Translations under genes and position numbers: made by a program | Shown here: one piece after another, positions 1 to 7,244 of the stretch | Position numbering within the stretch: the first letter of the stretch is position 1 | Layout: each line of letters opens with the position of its first letter | Notes under the pieces: model-generated | Told to the model about the DNA's origin: nothing | What the model saw: only the letters and a program-made list of their open reading frames with translations | The model's database searches: none | NCBI RefSeq assembly: GCF_001634385.1 | Contig: NZ_LIIN01000009.1 | Location: 1-41,168, forward strand | Origin: Rathayibacter tanaceti | Lineage (GTDB): Bacteria > Actinomycetota > Actinomycetes > Actinomycetales > Microbacteriaceae | DNA length: 41,168 bases | Direction of reading: 5' to 3'

Positions 1-1
1 G

Positions 2-415
2 GCGCTCAGCGCGGCAGCCGCCGCCTCGCTCCTGCTGCCCTTCGCGCTCGGAGTGGGCGGGGGCAGCACCTCGACGCTCACGCTGCCGAGCACGGGCGGG
101 CCCTCGGCGATGTGCTCGCCGGTGACGGCCGCCGCGCTCGCCCCGGCTCAGCTCGCGTTCCGCGCGGAGGTGCGCTCGATCGACAGGCGCACGGTCACGC
201 TGCGCGTGCTCGAGCGCTTCGCGGGCGAGGTCGGCGACTCCGTGACGGTCGGCCAGGGCCGGGAGTCGGCCGTCGACGGCGCTCCGATCGCGTTTGAGAC
301 GGGCGTCGACTACCTGATCGCAGCCGACGGCGACACGATCCTGACCTGCGGGCTCAGCGGGCAGAGCTCCCCCGAGCTCGCCGCCCTCTACCGGGAGGCG
401 TTCGCGCGGCAGTAG
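2..415 (+). CDS. Secreted protein, possibly NTR/TIMP-like fold (5' end outside window)
   Basis: The reading frame is open from base 2, so the start codon lies upstream of the window. The visible N-terminus is an Ala/Leu-rich hydrophobic stretch followed by small residues, which looks like the end of a signal peptide, so the product is probably exported. The mature part has a Cys in MCSPV and another in LTCG near the C-terminus, with alternating beta-like segments (VTLRVLERFAGEVGDSVTV, then a YLIAADGD stretch). The pattern of two distant Cys residues around a beta-rich core recalls the NTR/TIMP-like domain of bacterial secreted proteins, but this is a resemblance by eye. A GTG at 53 could be called as start but would cut the signal peptide. 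The stop is TAG at 413-415. Confidence 0.6.
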   Translation, partial: ALSAAAAASLLLPFALGVGGGSTSTLTLPSTGGPSAMCSPVTAAALAPAQLAFRAEVRSIDRRTVTLRVLERFAGEVGDSVTVGQGRESAVDGAPIAFETGVDYLIAADGDTILTCGLSGQSSPELAALYREAFARQ

Positions 416-570
416 CGCGGACCACAGCCTGGCCCCGGACGCGGTTGTGGCGATCGCGACGCTGGTCGAGCCTCCGGACCCGCTGCCTCGATCGCCCGGG
501 GCGCGCGCCGCGCCGCCAGGACCGCCACCCCTCGCCGACGGCTTGCCCCGGGGACGATCGGGAGACAGTA

Positions 571-618
571 TTGAAAGTCGATACGAAACGCATGTCTTTC
601 GATACTTTGGAGCTCGCT
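571..618 (+). promoter_or_regulatory. AT-rich leader with TCGATAC direct repeats, possible operator/promoter
   Basis: This short A/T-rich patch in GC-rich surroundings precedes the DUF2975/HTH pair. TCGATAC occurs at 578-584 and 599-605, exactly 21 bp apart (two helical turns), and CGAAA (584-588) with TTTCG (597-601) forms an inverted repeat across the second half. The HTH protein encoded downstream is a natural candidate to bind here and autoregulate, but this is inference. Confidence 0.4.
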
Positions 619-1083
619 ATGCCACGAAACGTCCTCCGCGCCCTGCGCACTCTGCTCATCGTCCTCCTCCTCGGCTGCGTCCTCATCCAGGCCGGCGTCG
701 GACCGATGGCGGCGAAGGTGCTGGAGGGCGGCCCGATGGACGCGGTGCTCGTGGCCGTCGCGATCGCGGGCGTCCTCTGTGTGGAGGCGGTGATCGTCGC
801 GGTCTGGCGCCTGCTGACCCTCGCCTACGACGACGTGCTGTTCTCGGGCGACCGCCGCTCCGACATCTGGGTCGACGTCGCGATCGGCGCCTTCGCGTTC
901 GGCGCCGTGTTCGCGGTGCTCGGCGCCGTCGCCTCGGCCGTCGTCGTCTCCGTCCCCCTCCTGGTGGTCGTCCTCCTGCTCGTGGCCGCCGCCTCCGGTG
1001 CCCTCGCGCTGCTCGTGGTGGTCATGCGGCGGCTCCTGCACCTCGCCGTCGCACAGCGCAGTGAACTCTCCGAGGTCGTCTGA
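619..1083 (+). CDS. DUF2975-family membrane protein
   Basis: About 154 residues forming four hydrophobic segments separated by short charged loops: RALRTLLIVLLLGCVLI near the start, a second around VLVAVAIAGVLCVEAVIVAV, a third around GAFAFGAVFAVLGAVASAV and a fourth around PLLVVVLLLVAAASGALALLVVV. This arrangement, directly followed by a small Cro/C1-type HTH protein, is the usual setting of DUF2975 proteins; their biochemical role is unknown. ATG 619 is preferred over ATG 592 because GGAG at 609-612 sits six bases upstream and the membrane segment then starts normally. Its TGA (1081-1083) overlaps the ATG of the next gene by one base, so the two are translationally coupled. Confidence 0.7.
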   Translation: MPRNVLRALRTLLIVLLLGCVLIQAGVGPMAAKVLEGGPMDAVLVAVAIAGVLCVEAVIVAVWRLLTLAYDDVLFSGDRRSDIWVDVAIGAFAFGAVFAVLGAVASAVVVSVPLLVVVLLLVAAASGALALLVVVMRRLLHLAVAQRSELSEVV

Positions 1084-1340
1084 TGGCGATCGTCCTGCAC
1101 CTCGACGTCGAACTCGCCAAGCGAAAGATGTCGGTCACCGACCTCGCGGCGGCGATCGGCATCACCACGGCGAACGTCTCGATCCTGAAGAACGGCCGCG
1201 CCAAGGCCGTGCGCTTCTCGACCCTCGATGCGATCTGCGAGGTCCTCGGCTGCCAGCCGGGCGACATCCTGAGCCGCGTGCCGGAGGAGGCCTCCTCGGC
1301 AGACCCGCGCCCGGTCGATCGCGTTCGCCACTCCGGATGA
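1083..1340 (+). CDS. Small Cro/C1-type HTH regulator (YozG-like)
   Basis: This 85-residue protein is almost entirely one helix-turn-helix domain: LAKRKMSVTDLAAAIGITTANVS contains the two DNA-binding helices, followed by a KNGRAKAVRFSTLDAICEVLGCQPGDIL helix block typical of the XRE/YozG group. The Pro/Arg-rich tail from about residue 64 is probably disordered. The start ATG overlaps the stop of the DUF2975 gene (TGATG). Such tiny XRE regulators commonly pair with DUF2975 proteins, so it probably controls its own operon, perhaps through the TCGATAC repeats at 578-605. The effector signal is unknown. Confidence 0.8.
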   Translation: MAIVLHLDVELAKRKMSVTDLAAAIGITTANVSILKNGRAKAVRFSTLDAICEVLGCQPGDILSRVPEEASSADPRPVDRVRHSG

Positions 1341-1388
1341 CCGTCGGAGGAACGGCCTAGCCGCGCGGATCCCGGGACGTTCCGACGG
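1341..1388 (+). terminator. Possible stem-loop after the HTH gene
   Basis: CCGTCGG at 1341-1347 and AACG at 1351-1354 can pair with CGTT and CCGACGG at 1378-1388, forming a long hairpin immediately after the HTH stop codon. There is no clear U-tract. A 12-bp palindrome GACGGATCCGTC overlaps its right edge (1384-1395). Nothing else is recognisable up to 1581. Confidence 0.35.
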
Positions 1389-1581
1389 ATCCGTCCGGAG
1401 TGGTCGAGGCGGTCACACCTCAGCGGCGGCGGGGCGCGCGAGGCGGGGCGCCCAGGCCACCTCCCTCGCGGCGCAGGCCGGCGCGAGCCCCGCACGCCGG
1501 ACCTCGGCCGAGAGCAGCCCTCGTCCACGACGGTGGAGTCCGAGTACTCCCAGCCGAGGTTCTCCGCACGAGTGGTGACGA

Positions 1582-2136
1582 CTAGTGGCGGAACATCCGC
1601 GCCGTCGTCTCGAAGAGGCCTTTCACCGGCCGCTGCTGCTCGCCCTGCTGGGCGCCGAGGACGATGATGACGCCGGTGAGCAGCGGGATCGCCCACTGAG
1701 TGATCTTCTGCACCCGCAGGGCCGTGGTCAGCTCCTGCGAGTTCTGCGGGGACGCCTCGGTCACGCCGGGCGCGCCCTCGTCGGCGCGCTTGGCCTGCGT
1801 CGCTCCGGCGACCGCGGCGACCACCGAGGCGGTGCCGGCCAGGCCGGTGACGATGGTCTTCACGACAGTGTTAGTGCGGCTCTCGCGCTGGTTGGTGAGA
1901 CGCGTCTTGTTCGCGAGGATCAGACCGATGCCGCCGACGCCGTGCGCGGTGATCGCGGCCAACTGCACCGGGGTCCAGCGTGCCCATCCGTTCGAGGAGA
2001 GGCGGAGACGCTCCGCCGGGTCTGCCGAGGTGGACGCGGCGCCGTTCAACCCGACAGCGCCCATCAGCGAGCCGCCGAACCAGGCGGCGGCTCCGAGGTC
2101 GTGGAGACTGCGGACGAGAGTGTTGCGGGAGGGCAT
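1582..2136 (-). CDS. Small membrane protein of unknown function
   Basis: This 184-residue protein starts MPSRNTLVRSLHDLGAAAWFGGSLMG. It has hydrophobic segments around residues 15-35 (AAWFGGSLMGAVGL), 55-75 (VQLAAITAHGVGGIGLIL), 95-115 (TIVTGLAGTASVVAAVAGA) and 150-170 (AIPLLTGVIIVLGA), so four membrane helices are likely. ATG 2136 is chosen because an AAAGG motif lies six bases upstream and the first membrane helix then follows a short basic N-terminus; longer readings add low-complexity sequence. The C-terminus (RPVKGLFETTARMFRH) is basic. I do not recognise a named family. It stands alone between a hairpin and a gene-poor stretch. Confidence 0.65.
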   Translation of the reverse strand: MPSRNTLVRSLHDLGAAAWFGGSLMGAVGLNGAASTSADPAERLRLSSNGWARWTPVQLAAITAHGVGGIGLILANKTRLTNQRESRTNTVVKTIVTGLAGTASVVAAVAGATQAKRADEGAPGVTEASPQNSQELTTALRVQKITQWAIPLLTGVIIVLGAQQGEQQRPVKGLFETTARMFRH

Positions 2137-2960
2137 GAAGACCTTTTCTCTGCCGGCGGCGAGTGCCGGCGCTGGTCGGCTGGTACGGACTCCTCCGACG
2201 CTACGCGCGCCGTCGGAGCACGCACGGGGCTTGACCTCTCCCTGTTCGGTCACGCTGCGACGGTGACGATCGATGCCCGCGCGGGGGCCCACTGACGCGC
2301 CGCCCACCCACGGCGAGAAGCTGACGACCTGCGACGCCGTCACCATGACCCCGAAGGAGCTGGAGCACCGGCTCGACACCGGCGAGTCGAAGGCGGGTGG
2401 GGCGGCAGAAGCCGGAGGGCGGCGGCGAGTCGGTCGGCCACGAGAGCGGAGACCGCATCGTCGCGCGCGTGGGCAGGAGGGAGGCCGGCTCGGCGACGAC
2501 GATGACGCGCGCAGGACGACGGTCTCGGGCTGCGTTCACCGATGGGCGATGCAACGCCACTCGCGCGATGTGGCGGCGACACGGTGGCGGCATTCGGTGA
2601 TCGACGTGGACACGATCCGACGTGACGAAGGGGCGCGACCAACGTCCGTCTCCCGCGTCGGCCCCGGCATGACCGACCAGGGCCGTTACTCGACACCGTT
2701 GCGGCGGTCACCGTCGATCGCCGCCGCGCTGTCGCACTGTCGCACTGTCGCCTACGACCGGCACGCCGAGCAGGCATCCGGCGGCGTCTGAGCCCCCAGG
2801 TGGGGCGGTCGAGCGCCGAGAGAGCCGAGAGAGCCACTCACATCTGCGGCAGGAAGACACGCGAGATAGCCAGCAGATTGCCTCAGTCACCGACGGACAA
2901 CACCGACGCCGACCGGGCGATGAGGACGCGGTCTTCGTCCTGACCTGCTTGACTGCCCGC
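2137..2960. other. Gene-poor stretch, possibly decayed coding sequence
   Basis: No reading frame over this ~820 bp has both a credible start and consistent coding character. A start-like context (ATG 2345, MTPKELEHRLDTGE) loses coding character within about 20 codons. Short tandem duplications are visible, such as TCGCACTG repeated near 2731-2750 and GAGAGCC repeated near 2819-2834. It may be spacer or gene remnants; I see no RNA gene. Confidence 0.4.
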
Positions 2961-3176
2961 ATGGATATCCTCACCGGAGCGCCCGTCCCGCTCAGCGGGC
3001 CGGCCGCCTCCGAGCTCGCCAGTGTCGCGGTGGTGATCGGAGGGCGGCAGGCGACGCCAGGCGAGGTCGAGGCGAGGTCGCCCCACCCCGAACCCGGCCA
3101 GGTGAACGTCGGCGAGCGGGTGCGCGATGTCGCAGCGCTGCCCGTCCGCCGCCGGGCGGCGAGGGCAGCCCCGTGA
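2961..3176 (+). CDS. Small protein overlapping the flavoenzyme gene
   Basis: A 71-codon frame from ATG 2961 with almost uniform G/C at third positions, as in the neighbouring real genes, and whose TGA (3174-3176) overlaps the GTG start of the downstream oxidase as GTGA. Coupled overlap and codon bias argue for coding. The product begins MDILTGAPVPLSGPAASELA and ends Arg/Ala-rich, with no recognised domain. There is no obvious ribosome site before ATG 2961, so it might instead be the surviving C-terminal part of a longer protein whose 5' end has decayed in the gene-poor region upstream. Confidence 0.4.
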   Translation: MDILTGAPVPLSGPAASELASVAVVIGGRQATPGEVEARSPHPEPGQVNVGERVRDVAALPVRRRAARAAP

Positions 3177-4267
3177 CCCGCGACGTCGTCGTCGTCGGAG
3201 CCGGCCTGGTCGGAGCGGCGACGGCGCGCGCCCTCACCGAACGCGGCGATCGCGTGGTGCTGCTCGAGCAGTTCGAGCGGGGACACGACCGCGGCTCCTC
3301 GCACGGCGCGACGCGCATCTTCCGCCGCGGCTACGTCGAGGACGACTACCGCGCCCTCACCGGACTCGCTGGGCGGGCCTGGGCACGGCTCGAGGCCGAG
3401 ACGGGGAGGCGACTGCTGAGCCCGGTGGGTGCGCTCGACCACGGCGACGCCTCCGTTCTGCGCGGCATCGAGGCGGCCCTGCTCCGCGACGGGATTCCAG
3501 TGGTGCGGCTCGCCGCCGCCGAGGCTCAGCGCCGCTGGCCCGGGCTGCGGTTCGAGACGGACGTGCTGCTGCACGCGGAGGGCGGTCGCCTGGACGCGGC
3601 GGCGGCGATCGACGCCATGCTCGACTCCGCTCTCGGGCGCGGCGCGCACCTCCGGACAGGGACACGGGTGCTCGGCCTCGAGGAGCGGGCGACTGGGGTC
3701 CGCGTGCTCACCGACGACGGCGATCTGACGGCCGATGCGGTGGTGGTCGCCGGTGGATCCTGGACGCCCGAGCTCGTTCGCGGCCTGGTCGCGGACGCTG
3801 GTCGGCGCCTCCCTCCCGTGCGGATCACCCAGGAGCAGCCCGCCCACTTCACGACGGTGCTCCCCCTCGACCCGTGGCCGAGCTTCGCGCACCACCGGGC
3901 CGGGCTGCCGGTGGTCTACGGGCTGTCGACGCCGGGAGTCGGCGTGAAGGTCGGCGAGCACGGCACCGGGCCGGTCGTCGATCCCGATCTGCGCAGCTTC
4001 GTCGCGGAGCCGGAAGCGCTCGCCCGCCTCGCCGCCTACGTCGCGGAATGGGTCCCCGGGGTCGACGCCGCGACTGCGGATCCGATCAGCTGCCTGTACG
4101 ACAGCACGCCCACGGAGGACTTCGTGCTCGACCGGGTCGGGCGGATCACTCTCGCGACCGGATTCTCGGGGCACGGATTCAAGTTCGGGCCGGTCCTCGG
4201 CGAGTTGCTGGCCGATCTCGTCGACGGCGCGGAGGCGCACGAGCGGTTCCGGCTGCGGTGCGCCTGA
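3173..4267 (+). CDS. FAD-dependent amine oxidase, sarcosine oxidase / N-methyltryptophan oxidase-like
   Basis: This 364-residue flavoprotein of the DAO superfamily probably oxidises an N-methyl or secondary amino acid with O2, releasing H2O2. The FAD-binding Rossmann motif VVVVGAGLVGAATARAL is at residues 4-20. RGSSHGATRIFRRGY (about 42-56) matches the GSSHG-R-R-Y signature of monomeric sarcosine oxidases. The C-terminal ISCLYDSTPTEDFVLD contains the Cys that carries covalent FAD in that family, followed by the conserved GFSGHGFKFGPVLGE segment. Length fits the family (about 370-390). GTG 3173 follows a GAGGG site (3161-3165) and overlaps the preceding small frame. The exact substrate cannot be read from sequence. 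Confidence 0.85.
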   Translation: MTRDVVVVGAGLVGAATARALTERGDRVVLLEQFERGHDRGSSHGATRIFRRGYVEDDYRALTGLAGRAWARLEAETGRRLLSPVGALDHGDASVLRGIEAALLRDGIPVVRLAAAEAQRRWPGLRFETDVLLHAEGGRLDAAAAIDAMLDSALGRGAHLRTGTRVLGLEERATGVRVLTDDGDLTADAVVVAGGSWTPELVRGLVADAGRRLPPVRITQEQPAHFTTVLPLDPWPSFAHHRAGLPVVYGLSTPGVGVKVGEHGTGPVVDPDLRSFVAEPEALARLAAYVAEWVPGVDAATADPISCLYDSTPTEDFVLDRVGRITLATGFSGHGFKFGPVLGELLADLVDGAEAHERFRLRCA

Positions 4268-4473
4268 CGGTTCCGCGACCGGCAGCGGACCGGTCGCGGC
4301 GCCGCCGATCCGGTCGCGCCCGGGTTCGTGTGCGCGCTGGGTGGCGCGGCGCAAGCACGCTGATCCGCCCTCCTGGTCTCGAGCACAGGAATCGGTGGTG
4401 CTTCGTGCAGCGAACTCCGAGAGGATCGCCGCAGTCCCGCTCCCGCATCACGTCACCGAGGACGGTCCCGGTC

Positions 4474-4779
4474 ATGATCCTGTCCCGCACCCACGCCAAC
4501 CGCTGGGTCGCCCGCGCGAGGCGCAACGGTGCCGTGCTGGGGGTCATCACCCTTGTCCCTGACCTCCCGCGCCCGACCTATCGGACCGTCCGCCTCGATG
4601 CCGCGACTGGCGAGCGCGTGCTCCTGCGTGACACGGAGGCCCTCGAGGACGCGTTCGCTGTGCTGCTCGCCGGGTTGGAGCGGGCGCGTTTCGCGACTGC
4701 CGACGGGCCGGAGGACCGCGCCGAGCGGGGTGAGACGGACGAGCGTGAGTGTGCGGATCCGGCGGAGCACGCCGCTTGA
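4474..4779 (+). CDS. Small hypothetical protein
   Basis: A 101-residue frame from ATG 4474 with codon bias like its neighbours and a possible GAGGA site 11 bases upstream. The N-terminal 30 residues (MILSRTHANRWVARARR, then GAVLGVITLVPDLP) could form a beta strand pair; the C-terminus from about residue 70 is acidic and low in complexity (EDRAERGETDERE). No family recognised. It lies between the oxidase and a convergent gene, with 4268-4473 holding nothing identifiable. Confidence 0.45.
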   Translation: MILSRTHANRWVARARRNGAVLGVITLVPDLPRPTYRTVRLDAATGERVLLRDTEALEDAFAVLLAGLERARFATADGPEDRAERGETDERECADPAEHAA

Positions 4780-4830
4780 GCGCGCGAACGGCCTGGTCCC
4801 GCGTCGACGCCCCGTCGGGCGGGTCTCTCC

Positions 4831-6666
4831 TCAGCTCGCCGGTGTGGTGAGAGCGACGCTGGCGAGGTACTCCTCCGACGCGACCTCTGTTCGGAACTCG
4901 ACGATTTCGACCGAGTGCGCCTTGAGCTGCTCCAGAACCTCCTCGGGTGTGACGAAGAAGAACTCTCGGCGCAGATTGACGCGGTTGACGCGGCGGGATG
5001 CGAACGTCTGGTGGAGCATGGTCTCGATCCCGACCGCGTCGTCCGCGAAGAACAGCGCATGGACATCGAAGCGGAAGGGCACAGAGGCGCCGCCGAGTTC
5101 GTACACCCGGTCCATGGGTTCGAGGCGGCGCGTCATCCCGATCTTGACGATGCCACCGCCGAAGGCTCCTCTGTTCGAGATGACGTAGACGTAGCCGGCG
5201 CGGACGTTGGCGGCGCGGTGGTCCACGTCCGTGAGCGCTCGATCGACGTCCTCGATCCTCGCCCGGAGGCGCTCGGCTCCGGCGGTGTCGCCGTTGGCTT
5301 CGAGGGCCGAGAGGGTTGCGATGTAGTGGGCACGTTCCTTGTCGAGGCGCTCGTGTTCCCTGGCGAGTTCCTGTTCCGCTTTCCGTTGCTCCCTGAGCTC
5401 ATCGCGTCGAGCACGCTCGAGTTCTCTCTCCCGTTGCAGAGCCTGGAGGTGGTCGTTGGCGAGCTGGATCTCCGTCAGGCGCATCCAGTGGTACTCCGGA
5501 TCGATGGTGAGGGAGACCATCGATCCTTGGCGCTCGATCGTCTCGGCGGCCCTGCTCAGTCGCGCCTGGGCGGTGGCGAGATTGCCGGCACGCACCGTCT
5601 TCACGCAATTCTCCGCTTCTGCGTTGTAGGCGCGCAGGAGGAGCTTGGTCATATCACGCAGGAACGTGCGACCCTGGGTCTGCGAGTTGTTGAACGTGAA
5701 GGTGGCGGCCGAGTGTGCCGCCCTCTTCTCCCGTACGGCGGTCTTGATCTCGGATCGGAGTGCTTCCAAGCGGGTCGCGAGGTCCGCTGAGGATTCCGCT
5801 GGATGCTCGTAGTCGTACAGACCGAGTTCCTGGATCTCGAGAGAACCGCGGACACCGATGATCTCCTCCTGCAGTGCCGAGAGGTCTGATCGCCGCGCAG
5901 CGATATCTGCTTCGAGCGCCGCGAGCACGGCGCCGGAGGTGGCGAGGCGCGCAGTGGTCTCGGCGATGCGCTGCGCGGCGGCCGCCTCGCTCGCGGAGTG
6001 CTGAGCGGCGATCTCCGACGCCCGGCGTTCCTTCTCCGCGTCGAGCTCGATCAGCTCGAGCAGCCCGTACTTCTCGATCGACGCCTCCAGTTCGGCGACG
6101 CGGGCGGCCAGGTCCCTGGCGAACCTGCGGGCCCCGAAGAACGGGACGGTCACGGACGCCGACCCGGTGAGCGGCGGCTCCTCGGCTGGTCTGGTCAATT
6201 CGTCGAGCACGTCCGGTTCCTGGCTCAGGATCTCCGCTTCCTGAGACGCGGACGCCGCGGAGAGGGATCGAGACTGTGTGGGCACTTCCTGATCCGAATG
6301 GAGTACGGGCCGGGTCGGCGCCTCCTCCTCCACGGGGAGCGGCAGGTGCATTGGCGCACTCCATTCGGATCGGGACCGCACCGAGGCGGGCGAGTTCCTC
6401 TCCGAACGGGATGTGGACTCGGGACCCGATCGCCTCTCCGCACTTGCCTGCGCCTGAACATCGGCTTGTGCTTGCGCCTCCGCCTCCGCTTCTGCCGCCC
6501 GCCTTTCGCGTCGTGACATCGGCTGGGCCGCGAGGGGGGCTGCATTCTCTGAGCTGTTTCCCGCCTGCGGGACGGGATGCGTATGCTCCGTCCACACCTT
6601 CCCGTCCCAGTAGCGGAGAAGTGAGGGGACGGTCGGATCCGGATACCACGCGGCGGGAGCGCTCAT
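4831..6666 (-). CDS. DUF2510 / coiled-coil (DUF4041-like) / T5orf172 GIY-YIG-type protein
   Basis: This 611-residue protein has three parts. Residues about 6-30 (WYPDPTVPSLLRYWDGKVWTEH) are a DUF2510 domain, common at the N-terminus of actinobacterial membrane or phage-associated proteins. A disordered Ala/Glu/Gln-rich linker follows to about 150. Residues about 180-470 are a long coiled coil of the DUF4041 kind with many heptads (RELERARRDELREQRKAEQE). The C-terminal ~100 residues (GYVYVISNRG, then VKIGMTRRLEPMDRVYEL, FFADDAVGIETMLHQTF, FFFVTPEEVLE) form a T5orf172/Mug113 domain of the GIY-YIG nuclease superfamily; YVYVISN is the GIY-YIG-like strand and R in GMTRR the likely catalytic Arg. 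No membrane segment is visible. Role unknown; DUF4041-T5orf172 proteins are frequent in prophages, so a nucleic-acid function is possible. Confidence 0.8.
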   Translation of the reverse strand: MSAPAAWYPDPTVPSLLRYWDGKVWTEHTHPVPQAGNSSENAAPLAAQPMSRRERRAAEAEAEAQAQADVQAQASAERRSGPESTSRSERNSPASVRSRSEWSAPMHLPLPVEEEAPTRPVLHSDQEVPTQSRSLSAASASQEAEILSQEPDVLDELTRPAEEPPLTGSASVTVPFFGARRFARDLAARVAELEASIEKYGLLELIELDAEKERRASEIAAQHSASEAAAAQRIAETTARLATSGAVLAALEADIAARRSDLSALQEEIIGVRGSLEIQELGLYDYEHPAESSADLATRLEALRSEIKTAVREKRAAHSAATFTFNNSQTQGRTFLRDMTKLLLRAYNAEAENCVKTVRAGNLATAQARLSRAAETIERQGSMVSLTIDPEYHWMRLTEIQLANDHLQALQRERELERARRDELREQRKAEQELAREHERLDKERAHYIATLSALEANGDTAGAERLRARIEDVDRALTDVDHRAANVRAGYVYVISNRGAFGGGIVKIGMTRRLEPMDRVYELGGASVPFRFDVHALFFADDAVGIETMLHQTFASRRVNRVNLRREFFFVTPEEVLEQLKAHSVEIVEFRTEVASEEYLASVALTTPAS

Positions 6667-6775
6667 TCCGAGAGGCTATGGCCCGGGGAGTCTTCTCGGA
6701 AGGCATTCCCCTCCCCCGGTCCCAGAAACGATCGCGGCTGAGAGCTATCCATCACATCCCTCAGCGACACCGGCG

Positions 6776-7177
6776 TCAGCCGGGCGGATGCCGGCGATCG
6801 GCGGATTCTACCCATCGAGAGGCGGCGGCCGGCGCCTCCGTCGACGCGAGGTCCCGCGGGCCGATCATCCGACGGAGCCAGTCCGCTCGTCGCGATCGCA
6901 GGAGCGCCCGATGCCAGCGCCGATCGGTGCGGGCGAGGAGCTCGGGGGCGACAGGTCGGAGCGCATCGCCGACGCGCTCCTCGATGAGGAGGACGCCGGG
7001 TGGACAGCGGTGAAGCCTCCGCGGGGGTTCGCGTTCCGGATGCCCGTGACCTGCACGGGTGCGCAGCTGCTGCTCCAGCTGCTCGGGGTCGCTCGCCCAC
7101 CAGGTGCTGACCCCTCTCCGTCCGTCGGGAAGGGGGAAGCGCTCGGTGACACGGAGCGGGAGGTCGGCGTGAGTCAT
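6776..7177 (-). CDS. Hypothetical protein
   Basis: A 133-residue frame with G/C at most third positions, as in surrounding genes. It reads MTHADLPLRVTERFPLPDGRRG, then a Trp-containing helix (STWWASDPEQLEQQL), a VLLIEERVGDALRPVAPEL segment and a C-terminal basic helix. No domain is recognised and the ribosome site is weak. It follows the large surface protein gene on the same strand by 67 bp and could be co-transcribed with it. The overlapping 95-codon reading on the same strand has poorer codon use and was not kept. Confidence 0.5.
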   Translation of the reverse strand: MTHADLPLRVTERFPLPDGRRGVSTWWASDPEQLEQQLRTRAGHGHPEREPPRRLHRCPPGVLLIEERVGDALRPVAPELLARTDRRWHRALLRSRRADWLRRMIGPRDLASTEAPAAASRWVESADRRHPPG

Positions 7178-7244
7178 GCTGTGCTGCTTTCGGAGGAGAT
7201 CGGGGGTCCCGGGCGGCGCTGCGACCGCCCGGGACCCGGAGTCG

